A stretch of 64,000 nt of DNA from Aphis gossypii (GCF_020184175.1 NC_065530.1:71215260-71279259); one strand, 5' to 3'. Positions 1 to 13,768 are shown, numbered from the stretch's first letter. Program-made: numbers and translations. The notes: a model not told the origin generated them from the letters alone.

Positions 1-2121
1 TGAACGGAAATGCAGTAATAGAAAATAACATAAGGGTAAGTAATCGAATTAAACAATATTTTACTATAGTATAGATTATAGATACAATTATTATTTTATA
101 TTTTAAACTAAATAATAGTTTTTTGTATTATTATAATATTTATTGCTTCTCAAAAATATTTTTATATAGTTTTGACATTTTATTTACAAATGTTGTTTCT
201 TGGTTTATTGATAACAAAAATATTTACTCTTTTTTAGTATTTTTATGATAATTCAATAACTATTATACTTTATACAAAAATAATTCTTCTTTGATACTTA
301 TTGCTTATTAACATTTTATATTGTCATAAATATTTATAACATTTTTGTCGACGATAATTTTTAGTAATATGTCACAATTTAGAAAGAAATATTGATTTTG
401 TGTCATAATGTAATTATTCAACATTTATGTTTAACCTTTACATTGTTTTTTTTATGTTTCTAAATTGAATAAATTACCAATGAAAAAGCGATTTACATTA
501 TGTAATATCATTTTGATTATTTGCGAAATTTGTTTCAAATGGGACATACAAATCAAATAATTTTATCTTGTAATAAGAGCACAGAAAAAATAGGTCTATT
601 TCAACACATTAATTGTCATTTGTCAATATATATAAATAAATGAATAAATAAATAAATATATAAATTCATATTTAAAAACTAATGATGGTAGAATTTCGTA
701 ACTATGATTTTAAATATAATACAAATTATAATAATTATTATCTTACTATATTTTGATTATTAATTGTATTATTTGGTTTAAATAAGTTATTAAGTATAAC
801 TTAAGTAAGAAATTAAATATTATATAACTTTATTGATTTCTAAATTATATTGTGTACTATGAGTATACGAGATATATGGACAGGCAATTTTCTTTTAAAT
901 ATGAATTTTATTAACACCGATGTAAATAATTATGATATTATACTAAATATATATTTAAAAAAAAATTATATAATAATACAACAAATTACAAGTTATACAT
1001 CAACAATTACTTTATTGATTTAAAATAATTCAGGTATAATCTGACAGAAATATATATCTAAAAAAAAAAAATAACTATTTGACATTATTTTAGGCATCTA
1101 CGTTGCGCAAAGGATCATACATAGCTCCTCTTGATGAAGAATCTATCACGCTAATATTTTCACCAGGAAATGACAGCGTTGGAACTCTAGCCAAGGCATT
1201 AAAACTCTTCAAGGTAAATGCATTTTAAGTATACCTATATTATTTTGAACTACACGAGTTCAATTAGTAATTACTAGGGAATGGATTTGAATGCTCTAAA
1301 AAATAAGAAAAATACAATTAAATGCACTAATTACAGACATTTTTTTTAAAAATGCTCTTAAAATTATTTTTTATTTTGAAAAAATTTGTTTGGTTATATT
1401 TGTATAAATTTTTATTATTAAGTAATAATTATTCGTATCATTTTCATTATCTTCTAGTTTTTCTATCTTCTTTTTACCTTGAAAATTATTTCCAAAAAAT
1501 GAATATATACAATCTCTATTGTATTATGTATGTAAACATATATCTTAATTTCTAGACGTTTTAACAGTAATTTTGTCTGGTGTCACATTTATCTGATCAG
1601 TAAAAACATGATAAATATTTATTTTTATTCTTTTAGAATGAATGTAAACTAAATTTTTATCGAATTTTATTCATTACTATACAAAAAATGACTTAAAACC
1701 ATAAAAATGAAAAATAAAATTTACATTTTTATTTTCTTGATGTATGAAATAAACTTTATGTTTGGAAAGTAATGTTCCAGAAAAAAATGCGATTTGCATT
1801 AAAATCCGTTCCCTAGTAATTACTTAAGTAATTTGTTGGACTATTAATAAAAAAAATAACATCGTTAATCTATCAAAGTGTATGTACACGATACTTCTTG
1901 TTTGTTCAGAATATATTATATCATAGTATGTCTTAACGTAACGAAGGTCCATAAAATAATATATTATTTCGTATCATAACTGACAGTGATTAAGTAAGGA
2001 GTGTCAAATGCGTGATTTCCTATTTATGTAATTCAAAGTTTTATAAATTATTAATACGAGGAAAAAACTAACCTATCAAATCGTAACATATACTTATTAT
2101 GATTACAAATTGTAGTTATTC

Positions 2122-2177
<56 letters not shown>

Positions 2178-4439
2178 CAATAATGATAATACTCTAACAG
2201 TTGTTTCAATTTCTATGTTCCGTATAGGAATACAATGTTAACTTGTTGCACATCGAATCCCGGTCGTCGGACAGGATACCGGACCAGTATGAGTTTTTCG
2301 TCGAATGTGCGCCCGGCGGTAACGTGCCAAAGGTGGTGGAAATATTGAAGGACACGATGACGTACTGTTCGGTGGTATCTAGGAACAACCTCAACGACAG
2401 CAAAGTGAAAGACAGTGAGTGTTTTTGGGATGGCTGTGGGGTGGGATAGATGGAAGAATTAGGGACACACACGAGACAGGAATTTCGGTTCTTAAAACCG
2501 TGGCGTTTGTCTTGTAGAATATGTACCGTGGTTTCCGTTGCGAATTCGAGATCTGGACAAGTACGCCAATCAGATTCTATCACATGGAGCCGAACTGAAT
2601 GCCGATCATCCTGGATTTACAGATCCTGTGTACAGGATGAGAAGGAAGTATTTGGCAGACACCGCATTGAATTATAGACAGTATGTGATCGACAATGCAA
2701 TATCTATAATAATTTAATTATCACAAAACAATAATTAAAATTAAAATTATTATAATTATAAAACTTTAATAATTTATGAATTATTAAAGGATATTATAAT
2801 TTATGTACAAGTATACTACCGTACTCAACAAATAAAATGTTTAATAATTTATAGTGGAGATCCGTTACCTCATATAGAATACACCCAACAAGAAGTAGAA
2901 ACATGGGGCACGGTGTTCAGGGAACTAACTAAATTGTATCCGACACATGCGTGCAGTGAATATAATCACTTATTTCCTCTTTTCGTTGAAAATTGTGGTT
3001 ATAGAGAGGACTGCATACCACAATTCGAAGATATTTCCAATTTTCTTAAGGGTAAAAATAATAATTATAATTATAATTACCGTAGGTTACATATTATTAC
3101 GTGTGCAATACACTATTTCAAAAATTAAAATATATAGATTCTATTATAATAATATAGACAACACCTATTATGTGTAAAGAAAATCTATTTAATTATATGA
3201 AAATTTATTATTTTATTATTTTATTTTTAATTTTAATTTATTACAGATAGTACCGGATTCACTTTGAGGCCTGTTGGTGGGCTTCTTTCTTCAAGAGATT
3301 TCTTAGCCGGACTAGCTTTCAGGGTATTTCATTCCACACAGTACATCAGACATCACAGTCGGCCACTGTACACCCCTGAACCGGACATTTGCCATGAACT
3401 GTTGGGCCACGTACCTTTGTTTGCTAATCCAGCTTTTGCACAATTCTCTCAAGAAATTGGACTAGCGTCGCTTGGCGCCCCAGACGATTACGTTAAAAAA
3501 TTGGCCACGGTAAATGCGCGTGCACAATATTTATACACATATCTTATACGCCACATGCACTTGACCATAACAACTATATTTCGTTACGTTGAAATACTTA
3601 CGTAGGTAGATTTATTTAATAACTGATGTCACGCATTAGTGTTTTTTTATACATAAAAATACTGTTTAAATTTGATAATTTTGATTCTATAACACAAGTA
3701 TGAGATTGACTATAATTTAATTTAGATTTAACCCTGTTAATCAATACAATTGAAATATATTTACTGCGATTAAAACGTAAATACATTTTAAAGCGGCATT
3801 TAGCAATCTATCATAATGATATTATATATGTATAAAGAAAAATACTTTCTTTATGGTCACAATAATTACTTAATAAAATACTTATATGAAAAAAAACTAA
3901 AACGCACTCAAACGCATCATATGCGTATACGTATATTGTACCTACATGGCTACATAATCAATTATTTATTATTAAAATGCAAGCAATCACGCGAATAAAA
4001 TCCGTTTTTGTCAATAATTTCATTATAACAGTTTGAAAAAAAAAATACCTAAACTAAAAATACCTAATGAAAATGATTATTTTCCATCAAATCGGCATGA
4101 CACATTTAAACTCTTAGTTACTGCGTATTAAATGTATCTATCAACTGTGTGTTAAATATAATATTATGATTTTGACCGAAGCATAATAATAATAATATTT
4201 AGAATCGGATAACAATGATAATCCCATTTACACACAGATAGTGCGTAACGATCAGACCGTATACAATACATGTATAATTTTCTCGTGTAAAATATATAGA
4301 TTAGGTATAAGAATTCGATATCGTAATATCCTAATGTCAGCGTATCGGTTGAGATATTAATTTTCTTTTGTGACATAGGTACAATAATATACGTACGCGT
4401 GTTACACGGTCGTTCATGCGTTGATGTATACCGTCACAA

Positions 4440-4470
<31 letters not shown>

Positions 4471-5803
4471 GAGTGATTCGCTTAACATGCTCACCCCATT
4501 TATCTTTTAATTATGAATTTATTTAAATTTTGATTTTCACAACTTTTAAGAATATTTAAGGGCTAAAATTTCAAATACATATTTAGATTTGTCCTGAGGT
4601 AATACCGATTTATTGTTTTCAATCACTTTATTTCCTATAAGATAATTAGGAACTTTTTAAAAATTGTTTATGTATCTGAATCGAAATTCGTATTCGTAGA
4701 TTGTGATTCATTCAACTTTGTGTATTAAGAATAAAATTAAACATAATTAATGAGTATGGATAATATGAGGACTATGATGATTTTAGTAATAAATATAATT
4801 TTTTAACATTTTAAGATTTTTAAAAACTGTTGGAGTATAATTAATATTTGACACAAAACTAAATTTATATTATACTCTAGTACGACAATAATATTATCCT
4901 CATTATACACATTTTGATAACTCATAAACACTAATAGTTAATTTTTATTTAGATTCATCAATATTTTCTAACAATCATTTGCTTACAAATATACATAAAA
5001 TGAGTTATTATGAGTGCTTACATTAGGAAAAAAAAGAAATCTTCATCGCTTTAGTCTGTAAAAATATATAAACTCCTTCAAATGTATGAAAAAATCTAAA
5101 TAATTGGAAATAGGGTTTTTAAGTATATTTTAAAATTAAAAAAAAAAAAAAAATCAGGATTTGAATGTACAAGAAAAAAAGTGCGGTGAGTATATGAGCT
5201 TGACAACCCTATGCAAAAATTACGATCGATATAATTTTTATACGCGATATTATATTGTACGATATTATGTGTTTCAGTGTTATTGGTTCACTGTCGAGTT
5301 CGGATTGTGCCGTCAGAACGGCGAGCTAAAAGCGTACGGCGCCGGACTACTGTCGTCGATCGGCGAACTCCGATACTCGCTATCGGGCAAACCCGAGTTG
5401 AAGCCGTTCGATCCCGAAGTGACCGGCGAGCAAGACTACCCAATCACCGAATACCAGCCCACGTATTTCGTGGCCGAGAGCTTCGACGACGTCAAAGACA
5501 AACTCATGTGAGCGACAAGCGCGTTTGCGTTTTTAATAACGCGACCCGAGACCATATAGTCACCAACACTGTCTCCGTCCTCCCACCAAGAGCGTTTTGT
5601 TTATTACAAAAGTGACTTATGCTTTATGTTTATTTTCTTACAGAAAATTTGCCAAGACGATACCGAAACAATTCGGAATCCGGTACAACCCGTACACGCA
5701 GAGCGTACAGGTGCTGGACTCGAAACTGCAACTGCAGGAGTTGGCCAACAACATCAGCAACGAGTTGCAGATATTGCGTTACACGCTCAACAAGATGGAT
5801 TGA
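1..5803 (+). CDS. PAH: Phenylalanine-4-hydroxylase (nearly complete, 8 exons, 5' end off the window)
   Basis: Tetrahydrobiopterin- and iron-dependent enzyme converting phenylalanine to tyrosine in the cytosol. Exons read as 1-35, 1094-1213, 2228-2414, 2518-2680, 2855-3051, 3247-3509, 5278-5507 and 5644-5803. All boundaries are GT-AG and the phases join without a break to a TGA stop. The product is 450 residues from the first complete codon in the window; the usual length is about 452, so only a few N-terminal residues are missing. An ACT regulatory domain lies at about residues 20-105 (LVHIES-like segment LLHIESRSS) and the catalytic domain at about 115-430. Iron ligands are His283 and His288 in PDICHELLGHVP and Glu328 in YWFTVEFG, matching human H285, H290 and E330. 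The segments RPVGGLLSSRDFLAGLAFR and SLGAPDDY support PAH over tyrosine or tryptophan hydroxylase. The C-terminal helix QELANNISNELQILRYTLNK fits the tetramerisation tail. The first exon (1-35) is the least certain: it is short, but open and followed by GTAAGT. The gene is convergent with the His-rich gene downstream. In aphids this enzyme supplies tyrosine for cuticle from symbiont-made phenylalanine (known for the group, not shown here). Confidence 0.96.
2122..2174. repeat. (AAT)n microsatellite in a PAH intron
   Basis: About 17 AAT units in an almost perfect run, followed by a few diverged AAC/AAT units. It lies in the intron between the exons ending at 1213 and starting at 2228. Confidence 0.95.
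3510..5277 (+). other. Longest PAH intron
   Basis: The donor follows LGAPDDYVKKLAT and the acceptor (TTTCAG) precedes CYWFTVEFG. The interior is AT-rich with no open frame that resembles a protein. Its only clear structure is the CA microsatellite at 4441-4464. Confidence 0.85.
4441..4464. repeat. (CA)n microsatellite
   Basis: Uninterrupted CA repeat of about 12 units in the largest PAH intron. Confidence 0.95.
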
Positions 5804-6640
5804 ACACACTCAACTGCATCTCCATCACCCGTGTATATATTATAATAATAGTTTAGCGTCCCATTATTATTATTGTTGTTGTTGATGTTATTATGTCGAC
5901 GTTGCTGTTTTTTTGTCGTACTTACAGCGTATAATTATATTGTCAGATCTTTATTATCTCTATCGCGTTGTACGTTGTCCGTTTACACTAACGCGCGGCA
6001 ACAGGTATCCGTCGGAAAAGCCTCATTTCCACAGCTCCGGCGGCGGCGTCGGTAAACCTACCGCGCGTTACGCAATCGCCCAACGCGCGAGTTACAACAG
6101 TTAATTGGGTCCAATTTCCACCTGTTATAATATTGCGCAACTCAAAACAACCCTTGACTAATTTTGTTTAATGAAACCGAACGAGCGCAATGTTTTCACG
6201 ACAAAAAACATTCCTTCACGCTACAAAAACCTAGTTTTAGCGAAATACGCGCACACACACACATTGTACACACAACGTCTGTACGTTACTGTGTTTAGTT
6301 TTGTTATTGTGCCTATTCGTATAATATGATGGAATAACAATTTATATCAAGACAGCGCGTATAATAACGTGTTATATTTTTATTTACATTACAAAATATT
6401 GTATAACATATATTATAATAATATTATTATTCTTTTGTGATGCAAACATGTACATATTATATTATTACTACCTATATGATAAGATATAAATATTAACAAC
6501 ACATAATATAATAATAATAATATATATACATATATATCATTATATTATATTTAATGTATATCATAAAAAAAAAAACAGAAAAACAGAAAAACAGTAAAAA
6601 AGTATACATATATAATTAATAAAATAATATTATATTTATA
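5804..6640 (+). other. Probable 3' untranslated region of PAH
   Basis: The stretch after the PAH stop is GC-richer up to about 6330 and then turns AT-rich. The first plain AATAAA on the plus strand is at 6618-6623, so a long 3' UTR ending near 6640 is likely. I see no coding region here; the short open frames near 5870-6100 have no gene-like features. The His-rich gene on the other strand stops at 6828, so the two 3' ends face each other and their transcripts may overlap. Confidence 0.5.
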
Positions 6641-6827
6641 AGGTAAAAAATAAAAAAAAATAATAATAACATTCTCTCATATGGTATAATATATAGTTAT
6701 TATATATATATAGTATTATTGCTTAACAATGGATAATATAATATTATTATTATTATTATTATCGTGGCAAACGTAGACGAATAACAAGTTTGATCGCGTC
6801 AAGTCGATCGCGTCAAGTTCACTCTCT

Positions 6828-9649
6828 TCACTCGGTCGTGCCTGCCGAGCCGCCGTAGTCGGCGATCTCCACCTTGCTGAACATGTCCTCCAACGGCACG
6901 CCCTCGACTTTCGGCACGGCCGCCGGCGCGTTTTCCTGTACGGCGGCCACGGGCGCCGGCTTGTAGTACTTGCTCAGTCCCTCGGCCGCGGGCGGCGCCA
7001 CTCCGTCGTTCCTCTTTACCAGGTACCCTATGTGACCGCTGTGACCGCCGTGACCGCCTCCGCCTCCGCCGCCGCCGCCTCCCCCGTGGCCGTCGACGCC
7101 GTGGTGGTGCGAGTGCGCGTGATGGCCCGAGTGCTTGTGGCCGTGCGACGCCTGCGCGTGATGCGCGTGCGTGTGCTGAGACTTGCCGTGATGCTCGTGC
7201 CCGTGACCGAAGCTCCCGTGGTGCCCGTGCGAGTGTTCCGCCTGTCCGTGGTGCTTGTGATTGTGGTCCGCGTGTCCGCCGTGCGCGTGCGAGTGCTTGG
7301 CGTGCCCCAAATGCTTGTGCGTGTGCCCGGCCGAGCCGTGGTGCTTGTGCCCGTGCTGCGCGTGCAACGTGTGCTTGTGCCCGTGTTCCGCGTGCGCCAC
7401 GTGGTTGTGCGCGTGTTCCGCGTGCCCGTGATGGTTGTGCGCGTGTTCCGCCTGCCCGTGGTGCTTGTGCGAGTGGTCGGCGGCGCCGATGTGCTTGTGA
7501 GAGTGCGCGCCCGAGCCGACGTGCTTGTGGCCGTGCTCGGCCTTGCCGTAGTGCGAGTGCTTGTGTTCGGCCGTCCCGTGGTGCTTGTGGTCGTGGCCCG
7601 CGTGGCCCGTGTGCTTGTGGTCGTGGTGCGCGTGTCCGGCGTGCTTGTGGTCGTGCTCGGCGTGACCGACGTGCTTGTGGATGTGCTCCACTTTGCCCTC
7701 GTGCACGTGCCTGTGGATCACTTCGCCCTTGTGAATGTGCTCGCCGCCCCCGTGGCCGCCTCCACCGCCTCCGCCACCGCCGCCGCCGTGTCCGTGGTGG
7801 TGGCCGCTGTGGGTGCTATGGCCGCCTCCCGAATGGTGATAGGGCGAAAGATCTCCGCCCGACGTGAAATCTCCATGCCCTAGATAACTATATCGAAAAC
7901 CCAATAACGTCCGATCTCGTTATCAAACACATTACCTGGAATCGATTCTTTACCCGTTACCGATAATCATTCACACGATTTCAATTGTCGAGTAGTAATC
8001 GCGATCGAGTTTTAAAATACACGATTGTATAAAAAAATATTTACGAATTATATAATACGTTCGATATAAGAACACCTTTATAGGCTGTGAACTGTAGACG
8101 TTATTATGATAACGTTGTGTAGGGACTTACGTTTATTAATTTAAATTTCACGATTCTTCTACTACGTCGTTTTCCTTATTTGATTTGTTAAAGAAGCTCA
8201 CAAGCTCGAACAATTAAAATAGAGAAATATATTTGTTTCTGTGGTGTCTTTTTCGACAATGTTAAACACGTGTGTAAAGATATAGGCACCGGTAAAGAAT
8301 AACTCAGGTTCACACTAAAATAATAATTGTGTTATATATTTTACAACCAATTCACCTTTCTTCTCCAAAAGAACCGTCGAAACAAATTAAAGCTAATAGT
8401 GTTAAGGTGAACGCCCCGACAAGCTGAAACATTAACAATATCAAATATTGTTAAAGGATGAATCAATTAAATTATTACAGTTTACATATTTTACTATGAT
8501 GTGTATACCTTACGCTGAATATTAGCATTTATTTAGAACAAGATCAATGAATCAATAAATCACAATAAATTCGCATAATATTTTTCCTATTTATCTTTTA
8601 TTTTATCTTATCAATAGTGCATAGTTGCGTTGTTGTCTTAGTATCTTAAATAAGTAAAAATTGAATAAACCTTCACACGTTTTTATTTTTAATTTAACGT
8701 TTTTATTAACGTAGTTACCAATTTAGTTTAGCTAGAATGATTTAAATAGTTATAACATATTAGTTATTTCAAAACTGTGTTTTAATAACTCGGAGTAAAA
8801 ATTATAGTTATTTCTTATTGCATTTATTGATTCAAAGTTATAAATAATGGTGTTTTCAAGATTAATTTATTGGAGTATTAAAGTATAAAAGTTTGATTAA
8901 GTTAATTTAGATTAATCTTACAAAAAAATATTATCTTTAGAAATACTGGTTTATTAACTTTATAGGCTTAACATATATACTACTGTTTTAAAAAAAAGAA
9001 AATAAACATTTTAAAATCTAAATACTTGGATATACGTAATATAGTGAGGCACCGATACCAATGCTTACTCTATGTATCTGATAAAGTAAAATATATTTAT
9101 ATTTACCTGTTATTTAAAAATATATTTTAGACCATAATTTATATATCATATATTTTGTCCTTTAGCACGGTTAACTTATCATGATGAAAATTAAAAATAT
9201 GTTATACGAGAGTAAAAGATGATAACAACTAAAAGTTTTATTTAAATATTTAAAGATTAAAATAAGGTTGGTTGATCAAAATTTAATTATTATTATATCA
9301 ATAGATTATTGGCATCCGAAACCAGCGGGACACGAATAATTTACATTAAGGTAAGTGATTTAATAAAAAATGTCGCGATTTAAGACTTAGCTATACACAG
9401 GTAGTTTGTCTCCAATTCGACAATTAATGTAACACTAACGACAAAGCACTAATATTTTATTTGCTTTTCTTTTAAGAGTAAAAATTAGCGATTAACGTAA
9501 TATTATTATCATATACATATTCCTATTTAAAAACACATGCCAGCGCAAAGCGCATTCGATGTGTATTTAAGTGAATAAAAAATAAATTAAACACGCATAA
9601 AAATATAAAAAATTAAATAATATTATTATTGTTGTATATTACTGACCAT
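6828..9649 (-). CDS. Secreted histidine-rich repeat protein (3 exons, 376 aa)
   Basis: Not recognised as a named gene. On the minus strand the exons read 9649-9647 (just the ATG), 8423-8356 and 7887-6828, with donor GTCAGT after the ATG and AG acceptors at 8425-8424 and 7889-7888. The phases join exactly. Exon 2 encodes a typical signal peptide core, LVGAFTLTLLALICF, with likely cleavage near residue 20. The mature protein has a short Gly/Ser/His lead-in, then 11 glycines (residues 58-68), twenty ten-residue His-rich units (87-286, for example VGHAEHDHKH), 11 glycines again (292-302) and a non-repetitive tail rich in Ala, Pro and Val (about 310-376). There are no cysteines after the signal peptide. 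The composition suggests divalent-metal binding or a cuticle/matrix structural role; neither is shown by sequence alone. The exon is strikingly GC-rich against its AT-rich surroundings. The ATG-only first exon is the weakest element, although splicing at the ATG makes the signal peptide start correctly. Confidence 0.8.
7101..7700 (-). repeat. Twenty 30-bp tandem units encoding His-rich decapeptides
   Basis: The consensus unit is roughly xGxAxHxHKH, with His nearly fixed at positions 6, 8 and 10. Unit one is EGKVEHIHKH and the last is SGHHAHSHHH. All units are exactly ten residues with no length variation, while the first and third residues vary freely. That points to old duplication under selection on the His spacing. 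The array is bracketed by two glycine tracts encoded at 7755-7787 and 7053-7085. Confidence 0.93.
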
Positions 9650-9696
9650 CTCCTATGGGTGGACGACACTTGGTTGCGTTTAGAGAAATACCATCA

Positions 9697-9867
9697 ACGA
9701 ACTGATAACGGTTAATAGAAAAAAAAAACAATTCAAAACAACGACGAGGTTTTGTTACGATTATTTTGTGTACGACCGACAAATTTGGGGCGAGAAAAAA
9801 ACACACTCAACACAAACACCGCGCAGTAATAATAGACGTGTCGTACGGTAGCGCGTGCTGTTTTATG
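9697..9867 (-). promoter_or_regulatory. Candidate promoter of the His-rich repeat gene
   Basis: Reading the minus strand, a good arthropod initiator (TATCAGTTCG) ends near 9697, about 50 bases before the ATG at 9649. A TATA-like CATAAAA lies farther upstream at 9867-9861, too far to pair with that initiator, so it may mark an alternative start. Between the initiator and the true ATG is a tiny upstream ATG frame (ATG, three codons, stop). This is inferred from motif match only. Confidence 0.35.
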
Positions 9868-9869
9868 TA

Positions 9870-12800
9870 GGCAATTTTGTTCCGGTTCGTTTAAAGGTCT
9901 AGAGGGGATGATCTATCAAAGACGCCTGTTATTGCTTACATCACACGACGGTCCATGGCATGACTACTGCAGTGGTAGGATACCGTTCGAAGTAACATAA
10001 TATCATATGGTGTTTTTGTCATTTTTAAATTTTATAATATTTTTTTTTTTTTTTTATGTACAAAATCATCCTCGGCGTGATATTGATAGTCAATGCGCTA
10101 TAGGAAATTTTTTACAGACATTTTGATGATAAATATTCTGCAAGATCGATTCTTACAGGATTATCAAGTATATAGGGTATTGGTTATTAATTGTATTGTT
10201 TATTACGTATATAGTTACAACACGGTTCATACAAGTATGCACAATAATTTTAGAAAATACTAGCAAGAGAACTTAAATTTTAAATAACATATAAATCAGA
10301 TAAGGTTTTGACCCAAATCTTTAATAAATAGGTATACTAATACAATTACAGAAAATAAATTTCTTATCTATTATTTTATTAAAAATATAATAAAACATTT
10401 ATTTAATTTCCCAATGTAGGTACTTTGTTCTTGAGAAGGCCACAAAAAGCAATTCTGAGTCGTAGAGACGGCGTATCGCCATTTATACTTTTAAAGATAT
10501 TTAATTGTATTACTCATTTAACTCTTCTATTACATTTGTTAGGTATTAACTTATAATTTTTAAGTCAATACCAACGTGTAGTAAGACGGTCTGAATAGGT
10601 TTAAAAGAAAATTTCAATGTGTATACATATAATATATATTAATATTAATATTAATTATATGTAATTGGTACCTAAACATTCAAGTTCGTAACTTTGTATA
10701 CATGATCATTAATCAAGCTTTTTGATAAAAATTAAATATTTTATCAAAAGAAAAAAAAAACAATTTCAATTTGATCAGGTTTTTGTATTTAATTTTTCTG
10801 TTTTTGTATTTCCCCCCTCCCCGAAGATTTTGAAATATACCAACTCTAGTTGGTATCTATTACTAGATTCAATTTACTTCCATAAACTTCTTTAAAAGTT
10901 TATATTTAAGTTTTTTTGAAGGTGACTTCAGAGTGTCAGGCATAAAAAACATGTAGTTCATTGTAAAACATATAAATTTATTGATTAATTTAAAATCTAA
11001 AATAAAAGAATGAGTAACACGTATTATAAAATATTCTCACAACGTATTGTAAATTGATAGGTCTTGATGTTTATTATTGTTTTTTTTTTAATACAAATTA
11101 ATAATGATTAAAAATATAATTTATTATATTGTTTGATTCTCATTAAACAAACTTAGGTATATAAAGTTTCATCTGAGAATTGACATGCTTTTGTTTTTGG
11201 TAGAATAAAATGTAATTTATATTATTTATATACAATTTTAATACATAAATCTATTTCGTGCTTTTCTTTGAAATTTCAGTTTGATATCTATATAATTGTA
11301 TCTTGTTCTTGATAACTCTAACCTATATACATTTTTATTCATTTTATTTTTGCAATTGATTAATAATTATCCGTATTCCTTTCATGGTTAATTTAACCTG
11401 ATCTAGCTGGTGGGTAGGTAACTAAGAGAATAAATATGCACGGAGAACCGAATAGGTCATTGAACCACTGTTAGTTTATAATTTTTTAAGTAAAGATATT
11501 TCAAAATTATAATTCATTGTAATTTTACATTAAAATCGTAATGCAGTATTATTAACAGTACAAAATGCAATACAAATTCTTATCTAAGCAATAATAATAC
11601 AACGCACTGTCTTGCACGAGTGAAGCCAAACGAGTATCCTAACGACCTATCCAGTCTCTTTTTACTATATTTTATAGGTTTTTAAATTTTCAATACATTT
11701 TTTTGCTTTTATTAATGGCATATAAATTATAAAATATATGATAACAGTATTGACTTATAATTTAATAAATAATTAAATTATAAAAAGTTTGTTGTAAGTA
11801 AAAATATATTATTTTGTGTTTTTTATTTTATTTGTTTAATAATAACAATAATATGAAAACGTATATTTTTATTATAAAACATTTTTTTTTGTATCAACAT
11901 TTGTTTATTCTGTAAAAATATGTAATCGAAAGTATCGAATACCGAAATATTATGAAAGAGTGTACATTTACATATTATATTAAAATTCACATTAAAATGA
12001 GTTTCCTTTAATTAAAGATTATTGAATTTAAAAATATCACACACATAATATTTTTGTTATTATTTATCTTAATATATATATTTTTAAATTGATTTTTTTT
12101 TATAATTTTCAATAACCTTTTGCTTTTGCGTTACTGAAATATGTTCTTTTCGTGTATGATACTATGACAGCGTTAAAACTATAATAATATTTTATGTTTT
12201 GTTCACGTTGGGGTTTAAAATTGTAGCTTACTTACTTGAAGATTCTCGGAAAGAAGAACACGCGAGTAAGAGACATTTATAATAAAGATCACCTACATAT
12301 TGCACCATTTGTACTTTCTCTACACTTCCATCAGAAAATTCTATTGACCTCGTGTATTTCTTCGATTTATTACAAAATAGTGTTCATATAATTATATTTG
12401 CTTCGTTGTTAGTGTATGAATTGTTTCTTTAGAAAAAAATACATACGCATACAAATACATTTCGAGAAAAACGACTTCTTTTGCCGTGACAAATTTTTGT
12501 TTTATTCTTGTATATTATACCTGTACAATAATAATAATAATAATAACAACACAGTACCTACGCCAAAAGTAATAATTTTGTATCACTATAGACATAATAT
12601 TATTGTATAATAATACGCGGCAGTGTACATATTATATATTATACAACATATTATATTATTATTGGTAGTAGAAAATTTTAAAAAATAATAATTATTGTTA
12701 TATCAGAAATTTTTATTTTATATTTCAGTAATATTGTCCAGTGTTTAATTACGAAATATTTATGTGTTTGACCTCCGAAATTAAAGCATTTTCTGCAACT

Positions 12801-13760
12801 CAGACTAACTATACATCTACTCTTAATTGTTAACGCAAATATTGCACTAGACGTTTTGTCACGCCGTTAAACAGGTGCGCGTATAAATATTATCGATTTC
12901 ATGCTAGATTATTGATGGCTTACATTGGTCTACTTGTCAAGGTCATATCATTGTATTATAATAATTATTAACTTTAATACAAAACCAAAAAAAAAAAACA
13001 ATTTTTAACTTCCGAACAGTTTCATGTTGAAAAACCTTTTTATGCTTACATTTCCAATACAATATAATGTAATATTAATATTATGTTACGGTAAATGAAG
13101 TTAAAATATTAACAACGTGTCTTGATTACTAATATTGGAAACTACATAGGTTATAACCATAATACTGTAATTCCTATAATCTATAAGTACCTAATTCCTC
13201 TTCACCAATATAAACTTAATGCATGACAGCTACAGGAATCGCCACATAAACTCTTGATTTATTTATACAGGTATATAAAAAAGATGTTCTTAGCGGCTCT
13301 TAATGCGCAAACACCAGATGTCTACTGTGCCGTTTTATCGTACATATACTTATAAATTGAATGAAAATGACAAGGGCACAGTATTCTTATTCTAGGTGAT
13401 AATTTAACTGCTTAGATTATGATATTAGATTAATACGAAAATCATTATCTTAATCAAAGTTTATAATTTTGTAGAAACAAAGTTACATACCTACCCAGTA
13501 AAAAAATAGTAAAATGTTGGGTTTAATTTTTTTTTTTTTAACGACAATCTATATTATTAATCTATTTTTCTTTTGATAAATTGATAAATTTTATCGTTGT
13601 TAGTATATTATATCAATGTATCTTTTGAAGTTTATCTTTGTATAATAAAAATAAAAATAACAGTCAGTATAGAGATGGTCATCGGTGGCGAGGATCGCAA
13701 AGCTTATAACATCATCACACCTAGAATTCAGATAAAATATAAGCATTTTATTTTTTGTTT
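9870..13760. other. AT-rich intergenic stretch between the two His-rich genes
   Basis: I see no gene-like open frame, RNA gene or clear mobile element. A short GC-richer part at about 9880-10000 is probably upstream regulatory sequence of the gene on the minus strand. Short AAT/ATT runs occur, for example near 12530. Confidence 0.6.
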
Positions 13761-13762
13761 TC

Positions 13763-13768
13763 TTTATT
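13763..13768 (-). terminator. Polyadenylation signal of the second His-rich gene
   Basis: TTTATT on the plus strand gives AATAAA on the minus strand, about 110 bases past the stop codon at 13877. The position fits a short 3' UTR. Confidence 0.55.

Noticed and set aside
2206..2677. Small open frames overlapping PAH exons in other frames and on the other strand
   Set aside because: They cross the PAH splice sites and encode nothing conserved.
7032..7883. Long plus-strand open frame (283 codons) opposite the His-rich repeat exon
   Set aside because: It is the antisense shadow of a 30-bp repeat array: His and Gly codons read backwards give Val, Arg and Ala without stops. It has no start context, domains or splice logic of its own.
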